A stretch of 64,000 nucleotides of DNA from Micromonospora vinacea (GCF_015751785.1 NZ_JADOTY010000001.1:1736001-1800000); one strand, 5' to 3'. Positions 45,193 through 54,175 are shown, counted from the first letter of the stretch. Made by a program: numbers and translations. The notes: a model not told the origin generated them from the sequence alone.

Positions 45193-45231
45193 GTTACCGT
45201 CGGGTAACTCAATCGACGTCCCGCGATTGAG
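45193..45231 (+). promoter_or_regulatory. two adjacent palindromes before the SGNH-ricin gene
   Basis: GTTACC..GGTAAC (45193-45198 / 45203-45208) overlaps by one base the hairpin CTCAATCG..CGATTGAG (45208-45215 / 45224-45231). The second stem ends 18 nt before the ATG and just before the AAAGGAG ribosome binding site. The first looks like an operator, the second could fold in mRNA and affect translation. Confidence 0.5.
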
Positions 45232-45248
45232 CCGAAAGGAGTGCGTCG

Positions 45249-46850
45249 ATGCCTGCAATCCCCGCCAGGCCCGAACGCGCGACCCGACGACGGGCCATCA
45301 CCGTCGTCGTCGCCGTCGCCGCTCTCGTCCTACCGATGCTCGCCGGACCGGCCACCCCCGCCACCGCCGCCGACCGGCCGACCGTCCAACCACTCCCCGC
45401 CAACCTCGAAGCCATCCGGGCCGCCGAGGCCACCGCCCTCTACGGCAGCCCGGCGATCCGCCCGATCGAACAGCGCCGCACCGCGTTGGTCACCATGGGT
45501 GACAGTGAGATCTCCGGTGAAGGGGTCGGCAACTACGTCCCCGGCACCCACCAGGACGGCAACTGGTGCGACCGCTCGTACGACCAGGCGGTGTTCCGCA
45601 CCGGCATCACGTCGGACGCGCAGTACAACATCGCCTGCTCCGGTGCCACCCCCTGGAACCTCATCGCCGGCGGCCCGACCCAGCACAACGAGCTGAACCA
45701 GGGCGACCACCTGGGCATCAAGGCACGCAACACGCACGTGAAGCTGATCTGGGTGGTGGTCGGCGCGAACGGTGACGGCACCATCCAGTTCGGTCCGGTC
45801 GCCACCGACTGCGCCGTCCGCCGGGTCTTCTTCCAGGGCGCCTGCTACCCCACCTACACCGACCAGTGGACGATCCGCACCGACGGCAGCCGGCAGGCCG
45901 TGGAGTCGGCGCTCACCGACATCCGGCAGACCATGACCAACGCCGGCTACCTGCGGTCGGACTACGAGCTGGTGCTGATGTCGTACCCGAGCCCCGGCAG
46001 CCCAGACGTGGAGGACAACCCCAACTTCCCCGGCTGGTACTCCGGTGGTTGTCTGCTCTACCTGGCCGACGCGGCGTTCGCCCGGAACAAGGCGGTGCCG
46101 ATGTTCGAGTCGGCGCTGCGCTCGGCAGCGGCGAACACCGGCACCCGCTACCTGGACGCCAGCCGGCTCTTCCACGGGCACGAGGTGTGCACCGACAACA
46201 CCTCGGTCCGTGGCCTCTTCATCGAGGTCGGCATCTGGAACGAGAACGCCGCCCGCCAGTCGTTCCACCCCAACGCCCGTGGGCACGGCATGTTCGCCCA
46301 GTGCATCACACAGTTCTGGAACTCCGGGCAGACGCGGGCAAGCTGCGTCGACCCGGCCAGCACCGGCGGCGGCGTGCTCTACCCGGGGCTGCTGGAGTTC
46401 AAGCAGCTGCGCAACCTCGCCACCGGCACCTGCGTCGACGGCAAGGGGTACGACTCCCGCAACGGCACCGCGCAGCAGCCGTACTCCTGCCACGGTGGGC
46501 GCAACCAGGGCTTCTGGTACGACTCGGCCCGGCGGTCGCTGCACTCGGAGCTGTCCCACGACCGGTGCCTGGACGTCGCCAACAGCTCGATGAACGCCGG
46601 CACCGCTGTCAACATCTACGACTGCAACGGCACCGGCGCGCAGCAGTTCGTCTTCGTTGGTAACCAGATCAGGCCGGCGAGCGCCACCAACCTCTGCGTG
46701 GCGTTCGACAACCCGCTGCTGGGCAGCTCTCGCCTGCGGTTGGCGAACTGCTCCACCAGCACCCGGCAGCAGTGGTCGTTCGAGGCCCGTACCGCCGCCA
46801 ACCCGGTCGGCTACGGTCACGACGACTTCATCGGCTCCCGCGTCTACTGA
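45249..46850 (+). CDS. secreted SGNH-type hydrolase with ricin-type lectin domain
   Basis: 533 residues from ATG 45249 after AAAGGAG. A signal peptide (RRRAITVVVAVAALVLPMLA, cleavage near ATAAD) is followed by an SGNH-like hydrolase domain of about 320 residues: TALVTMGDSEISGEG (Ser in the GDS block), CSGATPWNL, VVGANGDG and FHPNARGHGMFAQC (His). Several cysteines probably form disulphides. From about 375 a ricin-type trefoil follows: RNLATGTCVDGKGY, NQGFWY, QQF and QQWSF. The hydrolase part differs from the CE3-like one at 20645, so it may act on a lipid or another acetylated polymer. A perfect terminator follows. Confidence 0.85.
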   Translation: MPAIPARPERATRRRAITVVVAVAALVLPMLAGPATPATAADRPTVQPLPANLEAIRAAEATALYGSPAIRPIEQRRTALVTMGDSEISGEGVGNYVPGTHQDGNWCDRSYDQAVFRTGITSDAQYNIACSGATPWNLIAGGPTQHNELNQGDHLGIKARNTHVKLIWVVVGANGDGTIQFGPVATDCAVRRVFFQGACYPTYTDQWTIRTDGSRQAVESALTDIRQTMTNAGYLRSDYELVLMSYPSPGSPDVEDNPNFPGWYSGGCLLYLADAAFARNKAVPMFESALRSAAANTGTRYLDASRLFHGHEVCTDNTSVRGLFIEVGIWNENAARQSFHPNARGHGMFAQCITQFWNSGQTRASCVDPASTGGGVLYPGLLEFKQLRNLATGTCVDGKGYDSRNGTAQQPYSCHGGRNQGFWYDSARRSLHSELSHDRCLDVANSSMNAGTAVNIYDCNGTGAQQFVFVGNQIRPASATNLCVAFDNPLLGSSRLRLANCSTSTRQQWSFEARTAANPVGYGHDDFIGSRVY

Positions 46851-46855
46851 GGTGG

Positions 46856-46887
46856 GCAGGGGCCCTGGCGTCGACCAGGGCCCCTGC
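46856..46887. terminator. hairpin terminator
   Basis: GCAGGGGCCCTGG (46856-46868) and CCAGGGCCCCTGC (46875-46887) form a perfect 13-bp stem with a 6-nt loop, between two convergent genes. Confidence 0.88.
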
Positions 46888-46889
46888 GC

Positions 46890-47489
46890 TCACTTGGCGC
46901 GGGGAATGAGGATGAGCCGGGCCACGCCCTTGTCGCCGTCCTTCGCTCCGGCGACGCCGAGCGTCGCGCCGACCTTCACCTCGCTCGGCTGCACGGTGGC
47001 CCGCCGCTCGACCACCCGCAGGTCGTCGCCGAAGGTCCAGGTCATGGTGAAGCCGTCGGTGGACTTGACGGTCATCGAGTCGCCGTCGATGGCGGTCACC
47101 TCGCCGCGCTGCACGGCGACGGTCTGCGTACCGCCGTCCTTCGTCTTCACCACCGCCTCACCGTGCAGTGTGTTCTTGCGCAGCAGCACGCGGGCCTGGC
47201 GGCGCTTGCGCCACTCCTCGCCGCGCTTCTCCCGGCCCTTCTCCTGCGCGCTGGGGGACGCACCCGGCGTCGGGGTGGCCGGTGCGGCGACGGTCAGTAC
47301 ATCCAGGTCGTCGGCGTCGAAGCCCATCGCGGTCAGCGCCTGACCCTCGACGCCCATGGCGGCGGCGACCTCGACGGCGACGTCCCGGGCGGGCTGGCTG
47401 GCCACCTCGGCCGCCCCGCAGCCGCTGACGCCCAGCGCGACCGCCGCGAGCAGTGCCGTGGTGCCGGTGGCGATACCCCAACGTGGCAT
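46890..47489 (-). CDS. lipoprotein, third gene of a two-component operon
   Basis: 199 residues from ATG 47489 with GAGGGAGA before it. The signal peptide ends in GVSGC, a lipobox. The mature part has a short helical stretch, a very charged linker (QEKGREKRGEEWRKRRQARV) and a small beta domain (LHGEAVVKTKDGGTQTVAVQ, then RGEVTAIDGDSMTVKSTDGF, like an oligosaccharide/nucleic-acid-type barrel of about 80 residues). It sits 56 bp downstream of the sensor kinase and may be its extracellular partner or an exported target. I know no function for it; similar small beta-barrel lipoproteins occur behind such kinases in Micromonospora-type genomes. Confidence 0.75.
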   Translation of the reverse strand: MPRWGIATGTTALLAAVALGVSGCGAAEVASQPARDVAVEVAAAMGVEGQALTAMGFDADDLDVLTVAAPATPTPGASPSAQEKGREKRGEEWRKRRQARVLLRKNTLHGEAVVKTKDGGTQTVAVQRGEVTAIDGDSMTVKSTDGFTMTWTFGDDLRVVERRATVQPSEVKVGATLGVAGAKDGDKGVARLILIPRAK

Positions 47490-47545
47490 GACTCTCCCTC
47501 TCGTCAGTGGAGCCCTCAGCCTTCCCGGGAACGACGAGCGGAGCG

Positions 47546-49012
47546 TCAGGCCGATGTTCGGGTCAGGTAAGGATCGCCGGGCAGTTGGACCGTGAAGGCG
47601 GCACCGCCCTCCGGCGCGTGCCCCGCGGCGATCTCCCCGCCCAACCGGCGGACCAGCCCGGCGGCCAGCGCCAACCCCAGTCCGCTGCCCACCTTGCGCA
47701 CCCCCCGGTAACGCTCGTGCAGGGCACCGCGTTCGAAGGCCACCGCCAGGTCGTCGTCGGTGAAGCCGGGCCCGCCGTCGCGAACCTCCAACACGCCGCC
47801 GTGCGCCGGGTCCGCGCCGGCCGGCCGGACCGCGAGCACCACCGGCGACCCCGGGGGTACGACCCGCAGCGCGTTCTCCAGCAACCCGTCCAGCACCTGC
47901 CGGATCCGCCCCGGATCGGTGTACGCGGGCACCGGCCGACCCGGCGTCTCCACCCGGAACGGCACGCCCACCGCAGCGCACCGACCGGACCAGGTCGGCT
48001 CCGCGTCCACCGCCAGTCGGGTCAGGTCGACCGGCACCGGTTCCAGGGGGAAGTCGGCGGCCTCCAGCCGGGCCAGTGCCAGCAGGTCGCCGATCAGCCT
48101 GTCCAGGTGTTGGGCCTCGGTCAGCATCGTCCGGCCGGTGTCCACCGTGTCGTCGGCACCGAGCACCCCGTCGGCGAGCGCCTCGGCGTACCCCCGGATC
48201 GCTGTCAGCGGGGTGCGCAGCTCGTGCGAGACGGAGAGCAGGAACTCCCGCTGTCGACCCTCGCTGGTGGCCAGTGCGGCAGCGAGCCCGTTCAACGCCT
48301 CGGCCAGGTCGGCGACCTCGTCCGGCGGCTCGACCGGCACCCGGACGGCGCGGTCACCCGCTCGCAGCCGGGCGGCGGCGGTGGCCGCGACCCGGATCGG
48401 CCGGGCCAGCCGACGGGCCAGCAGCAGCCCCGCCACCACACCGGCGGTCAGCCCGGCCAGCAGCGGCAACCACAGGCTGAGCAGCACCCGGGCCCACAGC
48501 CCGTTGGCCAGCGGACGGGAGAGCACCACCCCGTTGCCGCCGGGCAGGGCCCGACCCTCGACCAGGGCCCGCTCACCGTTGACCGCGCGGCGGGCCGACA
48601 CGTTGCGGCCCTGCCCGACCCGCTGCACCACCCGGGGTGGCAGACCCGACCGGTCGACCGCCCCACGCCGGATCAGGTACGCGTCGATGCCCTGGTCGCG
48701 CAGTTGCTGGATGAGCCGCTCCTCGTCGGCGCTGCGGCCCCGGTCGAGGCGGGTCCGCAGCACCTCGGCCGCGAGCCGGGCCTGGGCGGCGAGTGCCTCC
48801 TGCTCGCTGCGCTCCGCGCCCCGGATCGCCAACGGCACCGCGACGATGGCGGTGACCAGCACCGACACCAGCGCCACCGCGCAGGTGACGAGCACCGCGC
48901 GGGCGGTCAGCGTACGACCGAATCGGCCTCGTCGAGGTGCGGCGGGTGGGGTGGCGCCGACCACCGGCAGGGCCATGGTCGGCGACTCGACGTGCCCGTG
49001 GTGGTCAGGCAT
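47546..49012 (-). CDS. sensor histidine kinase
   Basis: 488 residues. ATG 49012 overlaps the response regulator's stop by 8 nt (coupled translation). It has two membrane helices (about 38-60 and 165-190) around an extracytoplasmic segment of about 110 residues. A HAMP domain follows the second helix (RRLARPIRVAATAAARLRAG). The dimerisation/phosphorylation helix has SVSHELRTPLTAIRGYAEAL (His in the H-box). The ATPase domain has the N-box LLENALRVV, DGGPGFTDDDL and GSGLGLALAAGLV. All active motifs are intact. The signal is probably read at the outer segment, perhaps with the lipoprotein encoded after it. Confidence 0.93.
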   Translation of the reverse strand: MPDHHGHVESPTMALPVVGATPPAAPRRGRFGRTLTARAVLVTCAVALVSVLVTAIVAVPLAIRGAERSEQEALAAQARLAAEVLRTRLDRGRSADEERLIQQLRDQGIDAYLIRRGAVDRSGLPPRVVQRVGQGRNVSARRAVNGERALVEGRALPGGNGVVLSRPLANGLWARVLLSLWLPLLAGLTAGVVAGLLLARRLARPIRVAATAAARLRAGDRAVRVPVEPPDEVADLAEALNGLAAALATSEGRQREFLLSVSHELRTPLTAIRGYAEALADGVLGADDTVDTGRTMLTEAQHLDRLIGDLLALARLEAADFPLEPVPVDLTRLAVDAEPTWSGRCAAVGVPFRVETPGRPVPAYTDPGRIRQVLDGLLENALRVVPPGSPVVLAVRPAGADPAHGGVLEVRDGGPGFTDDDLAVAFERGALHERYRGVRKVGSGLGLALAAGLVRRLGGEIAAGHAPEGGAAFTVQLPGDPYLTRTSA

Positions 49013-49697
49013 CGACCGCGTACCCCACACCGCGATGGGTCCGGATCACGCTCGCCGGGCCGAGCTTCGCGCGCACCTGGGCGACATGCACGTCCACCGT
49101 TCGGGTGCCGGCGTGCGCCGCGTAACCCCAGACCCCGGCCAGCAGCTCCTCCCGGGTGAAGACCCGGCCCGGCCGGGCCATCAGGTGGGCCAGCAGGTCG
49201 AACTCGGTGGACGTGAGCTGCACCAGGGCACCGGCGGCGGTGACCGTGCGGCGGGCCGGGTCGAGCGTCACCGGCCCGACGACCCGTGGCCGGTCCGCGC
49301 CCTCCGGGCCGCCGGCGGATCGGCGCAGCACCGCGCGCACCCGGGCGACCAGCTCCCGTGGGCTGAACGGCTTGGTGACGTAGTCGTCGGCGCCCAACTC
49401 CAGGCCGACGATCCGGTCCACCTCGTCGTCCCGGGCGGTGAGGAAGATGACAGGGGTCCAGTCGCCGGCCTCGCGCAGCCGGCGGCAGATCTCGGTGCCG
49501 GGCAGGCCCGGCAGCGCGATGTCCAGGACGCAGGCCACCGGACGCAACCGGCGGGCCGCGCTCAGACCGGCCTCGCCGTCACGTTCCAGGTGGACGCCGA
49601 ACCCGTCCCGGGCGAGGTAGAGCCGGACCAGGTCGGCGATGGCCGGCTCGTCCTCCACGACGAGGACGAGCCCGCGATGCGGTGGTTCGACGGTCAC
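49005..49697 (-). CDS. OmpR-family response regulator
   Basis: 230 residues from GTG 49697. The receiver domain (about 10-125) has the acidic pair in LVVEDEPAIADL, the phospho-acceptor Asp in ACVLDIALPG, the Thr in IFLTARDDEVD and the Lys in VTKPFSPREL. The winged-helix domain (about 140-228) has STEFDLLAHLMARPGRVFTREELLAGVWG. Lengths and motifs are normal. First gene of a three-gene operon with the histidine kinase and a lipoprotein; all three read leftward. Its targets are not evident, though the operon itself is often self-controlled. Confidence 0.93.
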   Translation of the reverse strand: MTVEPPHRGLVLVVEDEPAIADLVRLYLARDGFGVHLERDGEAGLSAARRLRPVACVLDIALPGLPGTEICRRLREAGDWTPVIFLTARDDEVDRIVGLELGADDYVTKPFSPRELVARVRAVLRRSAGGPEGADRPRVVGPVTLDPARRTVTAAGALVQLTSTEFDLLAHLMARPGRVFTREELLAGVWGYAAHAGTRTVDVHVAQVRAKLGPASVIRTHRGVGYAVDA

Positions 49698-49786
49698 CGG
49701 CCCATGATTGCCGACTGCGAAGGCTCGGCGCGATCGGTACGTGTTCGAGTTCGGTAAAGGCGGTGCGACACCCGGTCGGGGTCAGC

Positions 49787-50293
49787 TCACCAGGACGGAG
49801 CGAACATGCCGGGCCGTGCGACGGCCGGTGCGTCACCGATGCTGGCGACGACCCGGGCGCCGGGCGGCCGCAGGCGGGTCCGGAACGCCTGGTTGAGCAG
49901 CGCGTCGAGCTGCCAGACCTGCTTCGGGTGGCTGGTCCGGATCAGGAACCGCTCACGGATCCCGTCGATCGCGGTGGCCGCCATCTCCACCGACTGCAGC
50001 CGCGGGTCCGGGCTCCAGGTGACGTTGCTCAGCTCGCGCAACTCGGTGTTGAGGTGCAGGCGCAGTCGGTGCAGAAGGCGGGTCTGCTGGGTCACCACCA
50101 GGCGGCGGTGCGTGAGTAGCAACAGGTAGTCGCCGGTGACCGGACGGTCGGGGCGGTTGCAACGGGTGACCAGGATGGTGGCGTCACCGGAGCCGACGCA
50201 GCGCCGGAAGACCGGCATGTGCCGGCTCACCGTCTGCACGGCCAGGCCAGCCTCAGCGGCGGCCGGAAGGAACGTTCGGGAGAAGACGTCCAT
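49787..50293 (-). CDS. conserved hypothetical protein, PH-like (tentative)
   Basis: About 168 residues; ATG 50293 is a guess, and GTG 50356 is in frame. The central part (GDYLLLLTHRRLVVTQQTRL, then LHLNTELRELSNVTWSPD) looks like a bacterial PH domain, where such segments give the strands of a membrane-associated barrel. No signal peptide or membrane helix. Both ends are helical. I do not know the function. It is a single gene between the two-component operon and a phosphotransferase gene. Confidence 0.6.
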   Translation of the reverse strand: MDVFSRTFLPAAAEAGLAVQTVSRHMPVFRRCVGSGDATILVTRCNRPDRPVTGDYLLLLTHRRLVVTQQTRLLHRLRLHLNTELRELSNVTWSPDPRLQSVEMAATAIDGIRERFLIRTSHPKQVWQLDALLNQAFRTRLRPPGARVVASIGDAPAVARPGMFAPSW

Positions 50294-50404
50294 GACCTGC
50301 CCAACGACCTCCCCAGCGGGGTGACGTGGGTCACGGATGTTTTTTGGAAGTTCCACGCCGCATGTCGCACTGCCTGTCCGACTTCCGACTCGGACGGATC
50401 ATGG

Positions 50405-51418
50405 TCAGGAGTTGGGCTGAAGTGGACTGGCGGCGAACAGCTCCCCCAGCCAGCCCGGGACCGCGTCGGCGTACTCGGCGCGGGACTCCTCGGCGGTGTC
50501 CAGTGCCCGACGCCAGGAGAGCGACCGGCTCACCGGCCCCAGGCCGATGGCGAGGTCGGCGGCCTCCACGAGGGTCCGGCGGTCGTACCGGTCGGTCCAC
50601 GCCTCCAGGTAGGCGTCGCGCAACCGCACCAGTTGGGCGTCGTCGGCGGCGAGCTTCCTCTCGTGCCCGATGGACCGCAGGGTCACCAGCAGCGTGCCGA
50701 ACGGGTGCGCCACCGAGGCGTCACCCCAGTCGAAGTAGCGGTACCCGGCCTCGCCAGCGAAGACGTTGCCGTCGTGCAGGTCGTCGTGTTGCACTGTCGC
50801 CGGGATGCCGAGGTCGGCGAGCCGGCGACACCGCTGCGCGTACGACGGCAGCTCGGCCCGCAGCCGCTCGTGCAACTCCGGACTCAGCCCGCCCTCCACG
50901 CCGACCAGCAGCGCCGCGTGATCGTCGAGCAGCTCGGCGAAGAGGCCGGCCAGCACCTCCGGGCGCTGATCCGGCACCCCCAGGGCGACGAGGTCGTCGG
51001 CGCGCGACGCGCTCGCCAGTTGCAGCTGCGCGTACCCGGGCAGCGCCCGCTCCCAGTGCGCCAGATCGGGGTCGCGCCCCAACACGTCGCGCAACGACTC
51101 GCCGCCGTCGGGCAGCAGCGACCAGCCCTGCGCCGGGTCCACGGCGATCGGCGTCAGCACCCGGTCGGGCGTCGACTCGGCGAGCGCCGCGATCAGGACC
51201 GCCTCGTGCACAGTGCCCGGGTTGTTGGCCTTGAACCAGACCGGCCCGTCGTCGGTCGGCACCCGCCAGACCAGTGACCAGGGACGCACCCTCGGCTCCA
51301 CCAGCCCGGTCACCCGCCGGCCGGCCCGGCTGAGCTGCGCGTCGACCCAGGATCGGGCCCGCACCTGCCACTGCTCGCTGGACCAGTCGGGCGCGCGCTC
51401 ACCGGCGATCGTCGTCAC
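50405..51418 (-). CDS. APH-family phosphotransferase
   Basis: About 337 residues from GTG 51418. Protein-kinase-like fold: the catalytic loop VQHDDLHDGNVFA (HxDxxxxN, with the general base Asp) and the metal-binding motif YFDWGDASVAHPF (here DWGDA) are both clear. The N-lobe has VWFKANNPGTVHEAVL, with the ATP-binding Lys. The family includes aminoglycoside and macrolide phosphotransferases, choline kinases and fructosamine kinases. The target cannot be told from sequence, and clinical-type resistance should not be assumed. Neighbours are unrelated genes. Confidence 0.85.
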   Translation of the reverse strand: MTTIAGERAPDWSSEQWQVRARSWVDAQLSRAGRRVTGLVEPRVRPWSLVWRVPTDDGPVWFKANNPGTVHEAVLIAALAESTPDRVLTPIAVDPAQGWSLLPDGGESLRDVLGRDPDLAHWERALPGYAQLQLASASRADDLVALGVPDQRPEVLAGLFAELLDDHAALLVGVEGGLSPELHERLRAELPSYAQRCRRLADLGIPATVQHDDLHDGNVFAGEAGYRYFDWGDASVAHPFGTLLVTLRSIGHERKLAADDAQLVRLRDAYLEAWTDRYDRRTLVEAADLAIGLGPVSRSLSWRRALDTAEESRAEYADAVPGWLGELFAASPLQPNS

Positions 51419-51473
51419 GCTGGGCACCTTAGGCGGCCGTCCCGCATCGAGGCGAGGCGTTTTCCCGCCAGTG

Positions 51474-52646
51474 TCAGACCAGCTCGACGATTGTAGCGTT
51501 GGCCATGCCACCGCCCTCGCACATGGTCTGCAGGCCGTAGCGGATGCCGTTGTCCCGCATGTGCTGGAGCATCGTGGTCATGATCCGGGCACCGGAGCCG
51601 CCGAGCGGGTGACCGAGGGCGATCGCCCCACCACGCGGGTTGAGCCGCTCCGGGTCCGCCTCGGTCTCCGCCAGCCAGGCCAGCGGCACCGGGGCGAACG
51701 CCTCGTTCACCTCGTACACCCCGATCTCCTCGATGCCCAGCCCCGCGCGGCGCAGCGCCTTCGCGGTGGCCGGGATGGGCGCGGTGAGCATGGTGACCGG
51801 GTCGTCGGCGGCGACCACAGCGGTGTGGATCCGGGCCAGCGGGCGCAGGCCGTGCCGGCTGGCCCAGTCGGAGGTGGTCACCGCGAGGGCGGCGGCGCCG
51901 TCGGAGATCTGCGACGCGGAGCCGGCGGTCACCACGCCGTCGGCGCGGAACGGGGTGGCCAGCTCGCCCAGCTTCTCCAGGGAGGTCTCCCGGCGGATGC
52001 CCTCGTCGGCGGCGAACTTCCCCCCGTCGGCGAGCGGCACCGGGGTCAGCTCCCTGTCGAACGCACCGGCGTCCTGTGCGGCGGCTGCCTTCTCGTGGCT
52101 GGCCAGCGCGAACTCGTCCAGCTGGGTGCGCGAGAGGCGCCACCGCTGGGCGATCAGCTCGGCCCCGACCCCCTGGTTGAACGGCAGCGGCGCGTCGTCG
52201 GCGAAGCCCTCGACGCCCCGGTAGCGGGCGCGCAGCTGGTCACTGAACGGCATGCCGCCAGCCACGCTGGAGCCCATCGGCACCCGGGTCATCGACTCGA
52301 CGCCGCCGGCGACCACCAGGTCGGCCTGGCCGGAGAGCACCGTCGCGGCGGCGAAGTGCAGGGCCTGCTGGCTGGAGCCGCACTGGCGATCCAGTGTGGT
52401 GCCGGGCACCGTCTCGGGCCAGCCGGCGGCGAGCACGCTGTTGCGGGCGATGTTCCACGACTGTTCGCCGACCTGGGACACACAGCCCCAGAAGACGTCG
52501 TCGACCTGGGCCGGGTCGAGCCCGGTGCGCTCGGCGAGGGCGCGCAGCACGTGCGCCGAGAGGTCGACCGGGTGGACGCTGGCGAGGCTGCCCTTGCGCC
52601 GCCCGACCGGGGTACGTACCGCGCCGACGATGACCGCGTCACTCAT
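51474..52646 (-). CDS. acetyl-CoA C-acetyltransferase (thiolase)
   Basis: 390 residues, the family's usual length, from ATG 52646 after GGGGAG. Catalytic residues: nucleophile Cys in DRQCGSSQQAL, GGVESMTRVPMGS following, His in LNPRGGAIALGHPLGGSGARI, and the second Cys is replaced by Cys in MCEGGGMANATIVE (C-x-G motif). It condenses two acetyl-CoA or splits a 3-ketoacyl-CoA, in fatty-acid breakdown or polyketide/terpene precursor supply. It is single, divergent from a PH-domain gene, with a palindrome between them. Confidence 0.93.
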   Translation of the reverse strand: MSDAVIVGAVRTPVGRRKGSLASVHPVDLSAHVLRALAERTGLDPAQVDDVFWGCVSQVGEQSWNIARNSVLAAGWPETVPGTTLDRQCGSSQQALHFAAATVLSGQADLVVAGGVESMTRVPMGSSVAGGMPFSDQLRARYRGVEGFADDAPLPFNQGVGAELIAQRWRLSRTQLDEFALASHEKAAAAQDAGAFDRELTPVPLADGGKFAADEGIRRETSLEKLGELATPFRADGVVTAGSASQISDGAAALAVTTSDWASRHGLRPLARIHTAVVAADDPVTMLTAPIPATAKALRRAGLGIEEIGVYEVNEAFAPVPLAWLAETEADPERLNPRGGAIALGHPLGGSGARIMTTMLQHMRDNGIRYGLQTMCEGGGMANATIVELV

Positions 52647-52724
52647 GTTTACTCCCCGGTAACTTGGGCTGTCCCGATCCTACGCCGACCAGCGCCCACG
52701 GCACCGCCCCCGGACTCTCCCGCA

Positions 52725-52797
52725 TCGATCAAGGAGTTGTGGTGGGCAGAAGTTTCCACTTCGCACCATATGTGGGGCAGCACAACTCCATGATCGA
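52725..52797. repeat. 17-bp inverted repeat (intergenic palindrome 2)
   Basis: TCGATCAAGGAGTTGTG (52725-52741) and CACAACTCCATGATCGA (52781-52797) are complementary at 16 of 17 positions, around about 39 nt that include the smaller element CCACTTCGCACC. It lies between the divergent thiolase and PH-domain genes and belongs to the GATC-bearing palindromes seen elsewhere in the window. Confidence 0.8.
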
Positions 52798-52842
52798 CCC
52801 GCGCGAGGCTTCGATCCGACGGACCGCTGGCATGCTGGGTGG

Positions 52843-53271
52843 GTGGATGAGATCTCCCCGGCCCGGCAGTGGCTGGTCCCGGCGAGCCTGCCGGCGGCGA
52901 AACTCGCCGGTGCGGTTCTGCTGATCGCGCTCGGGTTGCTCTTCGCCGACGGCGACGCGGTCCGGCTGGTGCTGGCCATTCTGGCCGCCGCCGTCCTGGC
53001 CGGCTGGGCGGTACGCGACCTGATCGCACCGGTCCGACTGGCGGTAGACCCGGCAGGACTCACCGTCATCCGCGGGTTCGCCGGTCGCCGGCTGCTGCCC
53101 TGGTCGGCGATCGAGGCGATCACCGTGGACCGTCGACCGCGACTGGGGCTGACGTCCGAGGTCCTGGAGATCGACGCGGGCGAGTCACTGCACCTCTTCA
53201 GCCGCTACGACCTGGGCACCACCCCGGAAGAGGTAGCCGCCGAGCTGCGGAGCGCCCGCCCGGTCAGGTGA
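52843..53271 (+). CDS. PH-domain membrane protein
   Basis: 142 residues from GTG 52843 (the start is weakly supported). Two membrane helices (about 15-35 and 38-58: AKLAGAVLLIALGLLFADGD and LVLAILAAAVLAGWAV) are followed by a bacterial PH-like barrel (VDPAGLTVIRGFAGRRLLPWSAIEAITVD). The pattern LTV..GF.GRR.LPW..I..I is shared by a widespread actinobacterial family of small membrane proteins with unknown role. The 3' end overlaps the rhomboid gene by 8 nt on the opposite strand. Confidence 0.83.
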   Translation: MDEISPARQWLVPASLPAAKLAGAVLLIALGLLFADGDAVRLVLAILAAAVLAGWAVRDLIAPVRLAVDPAGLTVIRGFAGRRLLPWSAIEAITVDRRPRLGLTSEVLEIDAGESLHLFSRYDLGTTPEEVAAELRSARPVR

Positions 53272-54175
53272 GCAGTTGGGCGGTCCGGAAGAGGACGAGC
53301 ACGAGCAGGACCAGCAGGATGATCGCCCCACCGGCGACCTGCACCAGCGTCCGCCGACTCCGCGGCGCGTACGCGAGCACCAACGCCATCAGCGCGCCGA
53401 CCACCAGCCCACCCAGGTGCCCGGGGATCGAGATGCCCGGCACGGCCAGCGTGAACACCAGGTTGATCACCAGGATCGGGATGATCCGGGAGATGTCCCG
53501 GCCCAACCTGCGCTCGATGATGATCAGCGCGGCGAAGAGACCGAACACGGCGGTCGACGCACCGACGGTGGCCGCCCGCGGGCTGCTGAACAGGTACGCC
53601 GCCACGTTGCCGCCGAGGCCCGCGATCAGGTAGAGCGCGGCGAACCGCACGCGCCCGAGGTTGGCCTCCAGCGACCGGCCGAGCACCCACAGCGCCCACA
53701 TGTTGAGCAGCAGGTGGAGCACGCCGTAGTGCAGGAACATCGCCGTGACCAGGCGGTACCACTGACCCTCGGCGATCCCGCCGAGCGTGTAGTCGGAGAG
53801 GTAGGCCCGGCCGAGCACCGCGCCCCACTCGGTCAGCGGCGTGCTGCCGCCCATCAGACCACCGAAGCCGGCGCCGCCGACCGCCGCGTCCCCGCCCCGG
53901 GCGGAGGCGATGGAGAGCAGCAGGAACAGCACGTTCACGGCGATCAGTGCCTTGGTGACATAGCCGTGCCGGCCGGCCGTACCGCCGCCGAAGGCGGTAC
54001 GCGCCGGCCGGACACTGCGACGTCCCTCGTTGACGCACTCCGGGCACTGGTGCCCGACCGAGGCCTCCCGCATGCAGTCCGGGCAGATCGGCCGGTCGCA
54101 GCGGGTGCACCGGACGTAGGTCTCCCGGCCGGGGTGCCGGTAGCAGACCGGGGTGGTCGGCGGAGACTCGCTCAC
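53264..54175 (-). CDS. rhomboid intramembrane serine protease with N-terminal zinc finger
   Basis: 303 residues from GTG 54175. The N-terminus has a Cys-rich B-box-like zinc finger: CYRH, VRCTRCDRPIC, CMREASVGHQCPEC. About seven membrane helices follow. Rhomboid motifs: the WR-like loop GQWYRLVTAMFLHYGVLHLLLNM, the catalytic Ser in VGASTAVFG (GxSx) and His in PGHLGGLVVG. It cleaves membrane-spanning segments of unknown partners. A rhomboid gene next to a cyclophilin and a small DUF-type protein is a conserved arrangement near the cell-division/Ser-kinase region of actinobacteria as I remember it. Confidence 0.9.
   Translation of the reverse strand: MSESPPTTPVCYRHPGRETYVRCTRCDRPICPDCMREASVGHQCPECVNEGRRSVRPARTAFGGGTAGRHGYVTKALIAVNVLFLLLSIASARGGDAAVGGAGFGGLMGGSTPLTEWGAVLGRAYLSDYTLGGIAEGQWYRLVTAMFLHYGVLHLLLNMWALWVLGRSLEANLGRVRFAALYLIAGLGGNVAAYLFSSPRAATVGASTAVFGLFAALIIIERRLGRDISRIIPILVINLVFTLAVPGISIPGHLGGLVVGALMALVLAYAPRSRRTLVQVAGGAIILLVLLVLVLFRTAQLLT

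Noticed and set aside
50405..51418. Labelling the phosphotransferase an antibiotic-resistance gene
   Set aside because: The APH fold covers many small-molecule kinases; there is no evidence here for a drug substrate.
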